NCBI RefSeq assembly: GCF_002006995.1 | Contig: NZ_MRUL01000001.1 | Coordinates: 310,001-374,000 of the forward strand | Origin: Izhakiella australiensis | Lineage (GTDB): Bacteria > Pseudomonadota > Gammaproteobacteria > Enterobacterales > Enterobacteriaceae | DNA length: 64,000 nucleotides | Direction: 5' to 3' | In this document: in pieces, positions 8,774 through 17,454 of the stretch | Position numbering within the stretch: position 1 is the stretch's first letter | Layout: each line of letters opens with the position of its first letter | Made by a program: the position numbers and the translations under genes | Notes under the pieces: model-generated | What the model was told of the DNA's origin: nothing | Databases searched by the model: none | What the model saw: only the letters and a program-made list of their open reading frames with translations

Positions 8774-10039
8774 ATGTTCTATCTGGGCGTCATTGCCGAT
8801 GATTTTACCGGGGCTACCGATATTGCCAGCTTTCTGGCGCAAAACGGGATGTCAGTTATTCAGTACAACGGCGTGCCGGCAGCAAACAACCTGCCGCCAG
8901 ACGTCGATGCCGTGGTCATCAGCCTGAAATCTCGCTCCTGCCCGTCAGAAGAAGCGGTGAATGACTCGCTATCCGCGCTGCGCTGGCTGAGGGCGCACGA
9001 TTGCCAGCGCTTTTACTTCAAATATTGCTCCACCTTTGACAGCACCGCCGACGGCAATATCGGCCCGGTTACCGACGCGTTGCTCACTGAGCTTGGCGAA
9101 AGTCAGACCGTGATTTCACCGGCGCTGCCGGTAAACGGCAGGACGGTGTATCAGGGCTATCTGTTTGTTCATCAGCAGTTGCTGTCTGAATCCGGCATGC
9201 GTCATCATCCGGTGACGCCGATGCGCGATAGCCAGCTGCTGCGGCTGATGGAGCAACAGGCTTCGGGCCGGGCCGGGTTGATCCCGCTGGCTACCTTGCA
9301 GCAGGGAAGCGAGGCGGTCAGGCAGCAGCTGGCGCAGCTGCGTCAGCAGGCGGTGCGCTACGTGGTGATGGATGCCGTTAGCGAAGATGACCTGCTGATT
9401 CAGGCGGCGGCAACCGAAGATATGCGGCTGCTGACCGGCGGCTCCGGGCTGGGATTTGGTGTCGCACGCCATTTTGCCGCCACCCATGGCACAAAGTCGG
9501 ATGCGCAGCGGGGCAGGCCGGTAGCTGGCCCGGCGGTGGTTATTTCCGGGTCCTGTTCGACGATGACCAACGCCCAGGTTGCTCGCTATAAGCCGCAGGC
9601 GCCGCACTTTGCGCTGGATATTGTGCGCTGCCTGCAGGACCGCGCCGGCTATGCTGCGGAAATCTGCCGTTGGGTGGTTGAACAAGGCAACTCAACGCTG
9701 GCGCCGATGGTCTATGCCACCTCCGATGCCGATAAACTGCAGCAAATCCAGCAGCAATACGGCGCCGCCGAAAGCAGCCAGGCGATCGAGCAGCTGTTTG
9801 CCCGACTGGTCCCGCTGCTGGCGGAGAACGGCATTCAGCGATTTATCGTCGCCGGCGGTGAAACGTCCGGGGTGGTCACTCAGTCGCTGAACATCACCGG
9901 GTTGCATATCGGACCGACGATTTCCCCCGGTATTCCCTGGGTCAGAGCCAGCGATCGGCCGGTTTCACTGGCGTTGAAGTCAGGCAATTTTGGTGATGAA
10001 AACTTTTTTGCCCGCGCCCAACTGGAGTTTATGCCATGA
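8774..10039 (+). CDS. otnK: 3-oxo-tetronate 4-kinase OtnK
   Basis: 421 aa, DUF1537 kinase. Opens with GVIADDFTGATDIASFLAQN and is close along its length to E. coli YgbK, including the KYCSTFDSTADGNIGPVTDA and SPALPVNGRTVYQGYLFV blocks and a C-terminal VAGGETSGVVTQSL nucleotide-binding segment. OtnK phosphorylates 3-oxo-tetronate at C4 in L-threonate and D-erythronate catabolism. Strong GGAGG ribosome site. Overlaps otnC by 4 bases (ATGA), so translation is coupled. Confidence 0.93.
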   Translation: MFYLGVIADDFTGATDIASFLAQNGMSVIQYNGVPAANNLPPDVDAVVISLKSRSCPSEEAVNDSLSALRWLRAHDCQRFYFKYCSTFDSTADGNIGPVTDALLTELGESQTVISPALPVNGRTVYQGYLFVHQQLLSESGMRHHPVTPMRDSQLLRLMEQQASGRAGLIPLATLQQGSEAVRQQLAQLRQQAVRYVVMDAVSEDDLLIQAAATEDMRLLTGGSGLGFGVARHFAATHGTKSDAQRGRPVAGPAVVISGSCSTMTNAQVARYKPQAPHFALDIVRCLQDRAGYAAEICRWVVEQGNSTLAPMVYATSDADKLQQIQQQYGAAESSQAIEQLFARLVPLLAENGIQRFIVAGGETSGVVTQSLNITGLHIGPTISPGIPWVRASDRPVSLALKSGNFGDENFFARAQLEFMP

Positions 10040-10659
10040 ATGAACAACAGATGCGCGAGGCAATGGTCAGGCTGGGGCGCTCCTTCTTTCAGCGCGGTTA
10101 CGCCACCGGCTCGGCCGGTAACCTGTCGCTGCTGCTGGATGATAATACCCTCCTGGCGACGCCTACCGGTTCCTGCCTCGGCGAACTACAGGCGGAAAGC
10201 CTGTCAAAAGTAACCATGGACGGCGAGCTGATATCCGGCGATAAGCCCTCGAAAGAGGTCAGCTTTCACCGCGCGCTTTACCTGAATAATCCTCGCTGTA
10301 AAGCGGTTGTACACCTTCATTGTTTGTACCTGACGGCGCTTTCCTGCCTGGAAAATCTCGATCGTGACAACTGCATCCGTCCTTTTACGCCCTATGTGGT
10401 GATGAAGATCGGTGAAGTGCCGGTAGTCCCCTATTTTCGCCCCGGCGATGGGCGTCTTGGCGAACATCTCGCCAGACTGGCGCCTGATTACCGGGCGTTT
10501 TTGCTCGCCAATCACGGGCCGGTAGTAACCGGTAACAGCCTGCAGGAAGCGGCGGACAATCTTGAAGAGCTGGAAGAGACCGCGCGCCTGATGTTTATAC
10601 TTGGCGATCGGCCTGTTCGCTATCTGACACCAGAAGAAATCGCAGAGTTGAGGAACTAA
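10036..10659 (+). CDS. otnC: 3-oxo-tetronate 4-phosphate decarboxylase OtnC
   Basis: 207 aa, class II aldolase/adducin fold. Zinc ligands visible as H93 and H95 (VVHLHCLYL) and H160 (LANHGPVV), with the acidic residue E74 in SKEVSFH. Resembles E. coli YgbL. It decarboxylates 3-oxo-tetronate 4-phosphate to dihydroxyacetone phosphate. Second gene of otnK-otnC-otnI, two bases before otnI. Confidence 0.92.
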   Translation: MNEQQMREAMVRLGRSFFQRGYATGSAGNLSLLLDDNTLLATPTGSCLGELQAESLSKVTMDGELISGDKPSKEVSFHRALYLNNPRCKAVVHLHCLYLTALSCLENLDRDNCIRPFTPYVVMKIGEVPVVPYFRPGDGRLGEHLARLAPDYRAFLLANHGPVVTGNSLQEAADNLEELEETARLMFILGDRPVRYLTPEEIAELRN

Positions 10660-10661
10660 GG

Positions 10662-11444
10662 ATGCCGAAGTTTGCCGCTAACTTATCGATGATGTTCAAC
10701 GAAGTGCCGTTTATTGAACGCTTTGCCGCTGCGGCGCGCGCCGGGTTTGAGGCGGTAGAATTTCTGTTTCCTTATGACTACGCGGTTGATGATCTTAAGA
10801 CCGCGCTGCGGCAAAGCGGTCTGAAAGTGGTGTTGTTCAATACGCCGCCCGGCGCGGTTGATAAAGGCGAATGGGGGCTGGCCGCGCTGCCTGGCCGTGA
10901 GGAGGAAGCGCGACGCGATATTGACCGGGCGCTGGTGTATGCCCGGGCGCTGAACCTGCCTTCGCTGCACGTCATGGCCGGCGTGGTGCCCGCTGGTTGC
11001 CCGGCGGCATCCTGCGCTGAAACCTTTGTTGAAAACCTGCGCTATGCCGAAGCGCAGTGCGCTGGAGAAAATATTCAGCTGCTGGTGGAGGCTCTCAGCC
11101 CGAAAACCCGGGCTGGCTATCTGCTTTCCAGTCAGTATCAGGCGCTGGATATTGTCGACAAAGTCGATCGGGCTAATGTGAAAGTGCAACTGGATCTGTT
11201 TCACGCCCAGCAGGTAGACGGCAATCTGAGCCATTTGCTGCGCCACTATGCCGGAAAATACGGTCATATCCAGATAGCCTCGGTGCCCGACCGGCATGAG
11301 CCGGACGAAGGCGAGATCAATTATCCATGGCTGTTTGAGCAGCTCGACACACTCGGTTATCGCGGCTGGGTGGGCTGCGAATATCATCCACGCGCGCAGA
11401 CCGAAGCAGGGCTTGGCTGGCTGGCGCGCTGGCGCAACCCGTAG
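10662..11444 (+). CDS. otnI: 2-oxo-tetronate isomerase OtnI
   Basis: 260 aa TIM barrel of the hydroxypyruvate isomerase type (YgbM-like). Catalytic acidic residues fit [12 protein letters not shown] and GCEYHPR. It converts 2-oxo-tetronate to the 3-oxo form used by OtnK. ATG follows AACTAAGG. Last gene of the operon. The dehydrogenase LtnD, which makes 2-oxo-tetronate in the E. coli-type cluster, is not encoded beside it or elsewhere in this window. Confidence 0.9.
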   Translation: MPKFAANLSMMFNEVPFIERFAAAARAGFEAVEFLFPYDYAVDDLKTALRQSGLKVVLFNTPPGAVDKGEWGLAALPGREEEARRDIDRALVYARALNLPSLHVMAGVVPAGCPAASCAETFVENLRYAEAQCAGENIQLLVEALSPKTRAGYLLSSQYQALDIVDKVDRANVKVQLDLFHAQQVDGNLSHLLRHYAGKYGHIQIASVPDRHEPDEGEINYPWLFEQLDTLGYRGWVGCEYHPRAQTEAGLGWLARWRNP

Positions 11445-11733
11445 CCTGAAGGCCAGCGCTTTTCGCTATCCGGGTGCGGGCAATATCTGCTAACTGCGGC
11501 TTCTGTTACCGACGCACCGGCGTGAAATCCATCTAAGCGCCCGGATTGCTGGCCGCAGAGTGATAGGGCACCCTTCCTGCATTAACTTATCCCGCAGCCC
11601 TACGTTCTCAGCAGGGCAGGAACCTGATGCGCAGCGTACTGGCGGCGTTCATCCGCTGAAAATTTGAACTTTTCCCCAGCGGTGTCGATAACAGACATAA
11701 CAGCGCGCCAGTAACAGAGTAGAAGGGATAAAA

Positions 11734-13056
11734 ATGATCGGTTCAATTAAAGCAGCGGTTATGTCGTGTCTTGCCCATTCGCCGCTCCGCCATTCGCGCC
11801 AGACTGTCAGCTCGCTGCATAACGCCATTGCGATGATTGAATTTACGGCGGGTGGCGAAATCATTACGGCGAATTCGCTGTTTCTGGACATGATGGGCTA
11901 CCAGGCAGGCGAGATTATGGGTCAGCATCACCGGATGTTTTGTCCCGATAGCTACGTTAATTCACCTGACTATTCGGCATTCTGGGCGCGCCTTAACCGC
12001 GGTGAAAGCTTCAGTAATAAATTCCTGCGCCTTGCCAGAAACAGCCGCCCCGTCTGGCTGGAGGCTAATTACGTGCCGGTTCAGGATCGCAGCGGCAGGG
12101 TGATTAAGGTTGTCAAACTGGCAACGGATATCACCGGGCATATCGTTGATGCCCAGGAACAGCGCGCCATGACCAACGCTATCGACCGTTCAATGGCGGT
12201 TATTGCCTTTGGTTTGGATGGAAAAGTTCTGCGCGCCAATGCTAACTTTCTCAAGGCCATGGGCTATGAGGAAAGCGAAGTGATTGGTCAGCATCACAGT
12301 ATCTTTTGCGCCCCGGAGCTGTATAAGAGCGAGCGCTATGAGGCATTCTGGAAGCAGCTGCGTAGCGGACAATTTGAGTCTGGCCTGTATCCCCGGCTTG
12401 ATAAAAAAGGCAATACGGTATGGCTGCGTGCCACCTACAATCCCGTGTTTGATGAAAATAAGCGACTGTATGAGGTGGTCAAGTTCGCAACGGATGTCAG
12501 CGAGCAGGTAAAAAGGAATCAGCAGGAGCACGAGGCCGCTGAGTATGCTTATAACGCTGCGCTGCAGACCAATAAGAATACCCGGCAGGGCGTTATTGTG
12601 ATTGAAAATAGCGTGCAGAAAATGGATGAGATCGCCAGCGAGCTACGTAAGGTTTCCGATGACATAAACGGTTTAAGTAGCCAGTCGGCTCAAATTGGGA
12701 TGCTGGTCGATACCATCCGGTCGATCGCCAATCAAACCAACCTGCTGGCGCTCAACGCCGCTATTGAGGCGGCAAGAGCCGGAGCCCACGGGCGCACTTT
12801 TGCCGTTGTGGCTAATGAAGTGCGTACTCTGGCGACCAATATCAACAACACCAGTCAGCAAATAGCCAGCGTGGTGAACAGCAACCAGACGCTGGCAAGC
12901 GCCGCACAGAAAAACATTACTGATAACTTGACCAGAGCCGATCAGGGCGTCTCAATGATAAAAGAAGCCGGTGAAATGATCGTTGGCATCCAGACGTATT
13001 CGACGGAAGTGGTTGAGGCCATTGAGAACGTTGCGCAGAAGTTGAAAAAAGACTGA
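11734..13056 (+). CDS. Soluble chemoreceptor with two PAS domains (BdlA-like)
   Basis: 440 aa, no transmembrane segment. Two PAS domains at about 27-137 and 148-260, each with a GQHH...FC motif (GQHHRMFCP and GQHHSIFCA), then a methyl-accepting signalling domain whose hairpin tip (about 330-365) reads [20 protein letters not shown]. The layout matches BdlA, the Pseudomonas biofilm-dispersal protein, and related cytoplasmic receptors. The tip differs from the usual GRGFAVVADEVR: here [12 protein letters not shown]. Ribosome site GAAGGG before ATG. No chemotaxis gene is adjacent. Confidence 0.85.
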   Translation: MIGSIKAAVMSCLAHSPLRHSRQTVSSLHNAIAMIEFTAGGEIITANSLFLDMMGYQAGEIMGQHHRMFCPDSYVNSPDYSAFWARLNRGESFSNKFLRLARNSRPVWLEANYVPVQDRSGRVIKVVKLATDITGHIVDAQEQRAMTNAIDRSMAVIAFGLDGKVLRANANFLKAMGYEESEVIGQHHSIFCAPELYKSERYEAFWKQLRSGQFESGLYPRLDKKGNTVWLRATYNPVFDENKRLYEVVKFATDVSEQVKRNQQEHEAAEYAYNAALQTNKNTRQGVIVIENSVQKMDEIASELRKVSDDINGLSSQSAQIGMLVDTIRSIANQTNLLALNAAIEAARAGAHGRTFAVVANEVRTLATNINNTSQQIASVVNSNQTLASAAQKNITDNLTRADQGVSMIKEAGEMIVGIQTYSTEVVEAIENVAQKLKKD

Positions 13057-13115
13057 TAGCAGCAAAAATGCCTGATGCTGGCCGTGGGTCAGACCAGCTG
13101 CATCAGGCGGTGGCG

Positions 13116-13856
13116 CTAAAATGTCCAGGTTACGCCGGAGGAGAGTACCCAGTAATAGTTCTGGTCGGTCATTGGACTGTCCCGTAGCGCGCCGGTGAGG
13201 AAGGTCAGTTTTGGCTGCAGATAAATGTGCAGCGGTTTAACCGGGTGCCAGTCAAAGGCGACCGCCAGCCACGGCGTTACGCCCTGGTGAGCCCAGCCGG
13301 GCAAACCGCTACGGACCGACTCACGTTCAGTGACGCCATAGTAATAGCTCGCCTGTTGTTTATTTAGCCAGTCAACGCCGGCTTGCGGGTAAATATCAAC
13401 CTGGGTCAACGAGACCTGACCAAGCCAGGCCACCGTTCCCAGCAGACCTCTGCTGTTATCCAGCGTATCAGCGGAAAATTCGGCGCGAAAAGCACCGACC
13501 GGAGTGATTTTCTGGTAGCTTAACCCCCCCATCATTGTACTGTGGCGGGAGCGCAGCTGGCGCAGTGCCGAATCGGATGATTTACCCGGATCGAATTCAT
13601 TATCCAGATACCACCAGCGGGCTTTTAACTGGTCGGTATCGTTATTGATGAAATAAGCACCAACCTCTGTACCGTCAATATAAACATGAGAATTATCGTA
13701 GCCAATATAGGGTATACCTGAGTACTGGGTTTTATACTGGCGGTAAGGCGTAAAATTTGCTTCGCCCTGGGCGCCAAGGGTAATCCCGTCAGCCAGTGCC
13801 AGAGAAGTATGACAAAGCAATATGCAACAAAGCGCGTTTTTGAAGAGTGATTGCAT
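13116..13856 (-). CDS. MipA/OmpV-family outer-membrane protein
   Basis: 246 aa from ATG 13856. An earlier ATG at 13868 is in frame but directly abuts the AGGA that would serve as its ribosome site. Signal peptide of about 20 residues (NALCCILLCHTSLALADG), then a sequence rich in aromatic beta-strands ending WVLSSGVTWTF, as in outer-membrane barrels with a C-terminal Phe. MipA relatives scaffold murein enzymes in E. coli; several are linked to antibiotic or base stress. Divergent from the MFS gene at 13937. Confidence 0.8.
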   Translation of the reverse strand: MQSLFKNALCCILLCHTSLALADGITLGAQGEANFTPYRQYKTQYSGIPYIGYDNSHVYIDGTEVGAYFINNDTDQLKARWWYLDNEFDPGKSSDSALRQLRSRHSTMMGGLSYQKITPVGAFRAEFSADTLDNSRGLLGTVAWLGQVSLTQVDIYPQAGVDWLNKQQASYYYGVTERESVRSGLPGWAHQGVTPWLAVAFDWHPVKPLHIYLQPKLTFLTGALRDSPMTDQNYYWVLSSGVTWTF

Positions 13857-13936
13857 GATAATTATCATTCCTGATTTTATTCAGCAGCCGGGGGCATCGG
13901 CTACCAGATCATCATTGCCTGCATGAGGTTATAAAC

Positions 13937-15073
13937 GTGAATGACAAAAAAGGTATTATTTCCGTCATTGTTTGCGTAGCCATTTTTGGCCTGACATACG
14001 GCCTGAGCGCGCCGCTGATTGCAACTCAATTGCAGGAGAGCGGATATAGCGAAAGATATATCGGACTCAATGCCGCAATGCAAGCAATTGGCGTTTTTGC
14101 CGTGGCGCCGTTCATTCCCTGGCTATTTCGCCGCTTCAGTCCCAGGACCCTGATGGGGGTGTCGCTTGCGGCGATAACCCTCATTATGCTGCTATTTGCC
14201 TGGGTGCCATTTATCCTGTGGTTTGCTCTGCGCCTGGTGCTCGGCATTTTCAGCGAAATCATCATGGTACTCACCGAAACCTGGATTAACGATGCCACCG
14301 TTGAACAGGCGCGAGCAAGAACCATGGCATGGTACACCGCGGGCATCTCGGTTGGATTTGCCTGCGGGCCGCTGATCCTCGCCTGTACCGGCAGCCAGGG
14401 CAATCTGCCATTTTTTATCGGTATGGCGATAACGCTGCTGGCGCTGGTACTGATTATGCTATTGGGAATGGCGCGTAAGAACCATTTTGATCAGCCGCCG
14501 CTGAGCTTTCTGAAAAGTATTCGCCTGGCATTTTTAGTGATCGTCGCCACCGGACTGAATGCCGCCGTTGAGGTCGCCGGGCTGAATTTTCTGTCGATTT
14601 ACGCCATGTCTCACGGCTGGAGTGAACGCAACGCGATTATTTTGATCTCGGTGCTGATGCTGGGCGCCATTGTGTTGCAGCCAGTGATTGGCATCATCGC
14701 CGATAAAGTTGATCGTCGGAAGCTGATCGTTGTGCTGGCGTTTCTCTCCGCCGTAGGCGCTGCCGCCTGGCCGTGGCTGTTGCGCTGGCCGGATGCCACT
14801 TATCTGCTGCTGTTCCTTTGGGGCGGTGTGTTTGTCGGTATTTATACTGTCGCGATTACCTGGGCCGGTTCGGTCTTCAGCGGGGCGGAACTGGCGGGCG
14901 TATATGCGGCGTCTTCGGTGTCATGGGGCGTCGGTGCGCTGTTGGGGCCGCTGCTGGGGGGCTTTGCCATGTCGCTAACCCAGCACGGGTTGCCGCTGTT
15001 AGTGGTGATTCTTTGCGCTGCGTTCTGCCTGCTGGCCGCCAGCAAGCAAAATGCCATGCCGGGGCCGGCGTAA
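13937..15073 (+). CDS. MFS transporter of YcaD type
   Basis: 378 aa, about 12 membrane helices, GTG start (GTGAATGAC). The pattern (PFIPWLFRRFSPRTLMGVSL, then LTETWINDATVEQARARTMA) is that of the YcaD-like group of the major facilitator superfamily. Substrate unknown; drug or metabolite efflux is usual for the family. Single gene, convergent with yfdX. Confidence 0.75.
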   Translation: MNDKKGIISVIVCVAIFGLTYGLSAPLIATQLQESGYSERYIGLNAAMQAIGVFAVAPFIPWLFRRFSPRTLMGVSLAAITLIMLLFAWVPFILWFALRLVLGIFSEIIMVLTETWINDATVEQARARTMAWYTAGISVGFACGPLILACTGSQGNLPFFIGMAITLLALVLIMLLGMARKNHFDQPPLSFLKSIRLAFLVIVATGLNAAVEVAGLNFLSIYAMSHGWSERNAIILISVLMLGAIVLQPVIGIIADKVDRRKLIVVLAFLSAVGAAAWPWLLRWPDATYLLLFLWGGVFVGIYTVAITWAGSVFSGAELAGVYAASSVSWGVGALLGPLLGGFAMSLTQHGLPLLVVILCAAFCLLAASKQNAMPGPA

Positions 15074-15132
15074 AAAGCGGTTACCGTCAGTCAGGCTGTG
15101 TCAGCCTGACCGAATGGCCTTAACAGCTGCGG

Positions 15133-15774
15133 TTAAGGATGCTGGTCTTTGGTGCTCTCATTTTGAATGATGACGCTGTCTTCTGCGTCTTTAAGCGCAA
15201 TATTGGCTTCGTAGTATTTATTTTGTTTTAGCAGATCAATGGCTTTGGTGACGTCCTGCCGGGATTTTTTCAGCGGCATAAATACCTGGGTGTCGGTGGT
15301 ATCAATGCCCGCCAGATGTAATTCATCCAGCGCACCTTTACGGTCGCCTTTAGCCAGCTTGACGTTAGCACGGGCGATGGCGGCTTTTTTCTCCGGCGTT
15401 ATGGTGAAGTTCTCGCTCTGAGAAATCGAGGAGTTAATTAGCACATAGCTGTCGCCGTTGTTGGGCAGCTGTTTGCCGGTATGAACATATTTTTTCCAGT
15501 CAGTTTTGTCGTCATTTAATAAATTTTTGGCCTGATAAGTAACTTTCAGCGCGTCTTTGGGATGCCCGTTAAACAGCGCCAGCCGTGCATAATGCACGTC
15601 ATACATAGCCTTCAGACCCTGGACGGCAATATGGTCGACGGCTTTCATCTGTGACTGATAAGCCGTACTGCTGCTATTATTTCCGCTGGTTTTATTTTCT
15701 GCCGCACTGGCGTTAGTCATAACGGCCATGGTAGTTAACGCCAACAGAGAAAATCCAATAATGCTCTTCTTCAT
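15133..15774 (-). CDS. yfdX: YfdX-family periplasmic protein
   Basis: 213 aa with a Sec signal peptide (IGFSLLALTTMAVMTNASAA) and a mainly helical mature part. Matches YfdX, a small periplasmic protein induced through EvgA in E. coli and linked to acid resistance and chaperone-like activity. ATG 15774 is preceded by GGAGCG. It stands alone behind a long AT-rich leader. Confidence 0.85.
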   Translation of the reverse strand: MKKSIIGFSLLALTTMAVMTNASAAENKTSGNNSSSTAYQSQMKAVDHIAVQGLKAMYDVHYARLALFNGHPKDALKVTYQAKNLLNDDKTDWKKYVHTGKQLPNNGDSYVLINSSISQSENFTITPEKKAAIARANVKLAKGDRKGALDELHLAGIDTTDTQVFMPLKKSRQDVTKAIDLLKQNKYYEANIALKDAEDSVIIQNESTKDQHP

Positions 15775-16088
15775 AACAGTCGCTCCGTGTTGATGAGTGA
15801 GTTAACCTGGCTTGGTTATTTGGCTTGATGTGAAATATATGCCGGTTAACAACGAACATAACAATCAACAGAGCATTGCTGAACTTGTGATATGTTTTCT
15901 TTTGTAAGCCTGAATCACAAGTTAAAAAATGGCGATGATAATTAAGAATGTTTGTAATTAAATAATAAAAAATGGTCGCAATGGAATAATATTATTTTAA
16001 ATTAATATGGTTTTGGCATGCTTTTAAATAAAATATTAATAATATCCTGGTGATTAATGTGCGATAAAATCATTTTCACTTAACCGAT
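15775..16088. other. AT-rich leader upstream of yfdX
   Basis: About 310 bases with no credible coding frame and much higher A+T than the flanks, as in promoters silenced by H-NS and induced by stress regulators. No specific operator recognised. Confidence 0.35.
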
Positions 16089-16090
16089 CA

Positions 16091-16123
16091 AATAACGCCT
16101 GACAGCTGCCGTCGGGCGTTATT
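16091..16123. terminator. Hairpin overlapping the stop of the HdeD-like fusion gene
   Basis: AATAACGCC (16091-16099) pairs with GGCGTTATT (16115-16123), and the stem extends inward through GAC/GTC. Runs of T follow on the plus strand and a shorter one on the minus strand. The minus-strand stop codon of the neighbouring gene is part of the stem. Confidence 0.6.
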
Positions 16124-17423
16124 TTTTTCGGGCTGACGACCAGGGTAAACGTCGGTACCAGGGTCGGGGAAGGGGATGGACCAGCGCATACAGCGCCCGG
16201 CTGTAATCCATCACCAGACCGGGGGTCCATGCCATCATCTGCGCGCGCTTGCGTACCTGAGCCGCAATCCACAGCTCCGGCACCAGCAGGATTTTAAGCA
16301 GATAGCCAAACTTTTTATTTTGCGCCAGCACCCCGTCAAGAGCGGCTTCAAGCGCATAGGCAACGCTGCTTGAACAGTTCCGATAGGTCAGATTGTAGGT
16401 CTCATTCTGGCGGTAGGTCTCCCAGAAGTTATTCAGCTTGTGCGCACTGAAGTTGTCAAAGACAATTTTACGAACTGAGTCGCACCACTCGCGTGATTCC
16501 GTCGCGTAATCGGGCAGAAAGCGTCCGCTCACGTCATTTTCATGGGTTGCTTTCAGCGTGCGGAGAAATTCTGAAGGCGAACGGTCAATATCTTCGGCAG
16601 GATAAAGGCTTATGTATAAATGACCGGGAACTTCAAGGGCGGCATGGCCGGTAGAAATGACGCCGTTTTCATCAACAGCCGCAATGTAGCGGTTGATCAC
16701 CGGCCGTGAGATTGGCCGCGCCTCCGCCGATTCCTCCGGGGTCCAGACGTGCACCACCAGCGACGCGGGCGGTGCGGACTTGGCGTCAGCGGGTTTCGCT
16801 ACCGGTTTCGCATCATGCTTTAACGGTACGCTGCTCAGCAGAACGTCCCCTGGCTGTATCAGTTGGAAAATAGAGGTGCCGCTCTTCATTCGCATCGCTT
16901 TTCGGGCGATGCCGATGCTGCTCAGCCCGCTGCTTATCATCTGAAAGCCAATGAAGAAGGAGACCGTAGCGGCATGGTGAAGCAATAAAAAGAATGAAAA
17001 AGCAATGAGCACCAGCCCGTAAGCCAGGGTTAGCTTCCAGCGTGGAAAGCGTACGATGAAAGAGGAAAAGCTGGTAAAAAAACCGATGATAAAGAAGGTA
17101 AAGCCAAAGATGATAGCCAGCAACACGTTACTGTATTTCTGGTTGACCAGAATAATCAGCGCCACGAACAGAAATATTCCGCCTTTAAAAAACAGAATGC
17201 TCTTTTTGGTGCCAACGCCGTTCGAGGCAACGCTGAGCGTAATCACGCTCTCCACCATCAGGATGTAGCCAAAAATCTTTAACGGAAAGTATGAGTGTTG
17301 ATCGAGGCCATCAATAAAAAGCAGCACGCCAGCCACGAACCACAGGCCGCCAGCAATCGAAAGATATCGGGCGTTTCGCTTAATATATTTGGTGCCGAGT
17401 AGCAGCATCGCTATCTGTATCAC
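16119..17423 (-). CDS. HdeD-like membrane domain fused to papain-like hydrolase domain
   Basis: 434 aa from GTG 17423, which has an excellent GGGAGGG ribosome site. Residues about 15-185 contain six hydrophobic helices with the short repeats of HdeD/DUF308 proteins. A proline/alanine/lysine linker (about 200-235) leads to a cytoplasmic domain with GHAALEVPGHLYISLYP and, about 100 residues later, TYRNCSSSVAYALEAAL. That His-then-Cys order is typical of circularly permuted NlpC/P60 (LRAT/YiiX-type) folds, which are amidases, thioesterases or acyltransferases. Translated 31 bases after the MASE1 gene, so they form an operon. HdeD alone is an acid-resistance protein. The fusion function is unknown; the catalytic call is inference. 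Confidence 0.65.
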   Translation of the reverse strand: MIQIAMLLLGTKYIKRNARYLSIAGGLWFVAGVLLFIDGLDQHSYFPLKIFGYILMVESVITLSVASNGVGTKKSILFFKGGIFLFVALIILVNQKYSNVLLAIIFGFTFFIIGFFTSFSSFIVRFPRWKLTLAYGLVLIAFSFFLLLHHAATVSFFIGFQMISSGLSSIGIARKAMRMKSGTSIFQLIQPGDVLLSSVPLKHDAKPVAKPADAKSAPPASLVVHVWTPEESAEARPISRPVINRYIAAVDENGVISTGHAALEVPGHLYISLYPAEDIDRSPSEFLRTLKATHENDVSGRFLPDYATESREWCDSVRKIVFDNFSAHKLNNFWETYRQNETYNLTYRNCSSSVAYALEAALDGVLAQNKKFGYLLKILLVPELWIAAQVRKRAQMMAWTPGLVMDYSRALYALVHPLPRPWYRRLPWSSARKK

Positions 17424-17454
17424 TTTAATCCCTCCCTCTGAATCAACAGGCCGC

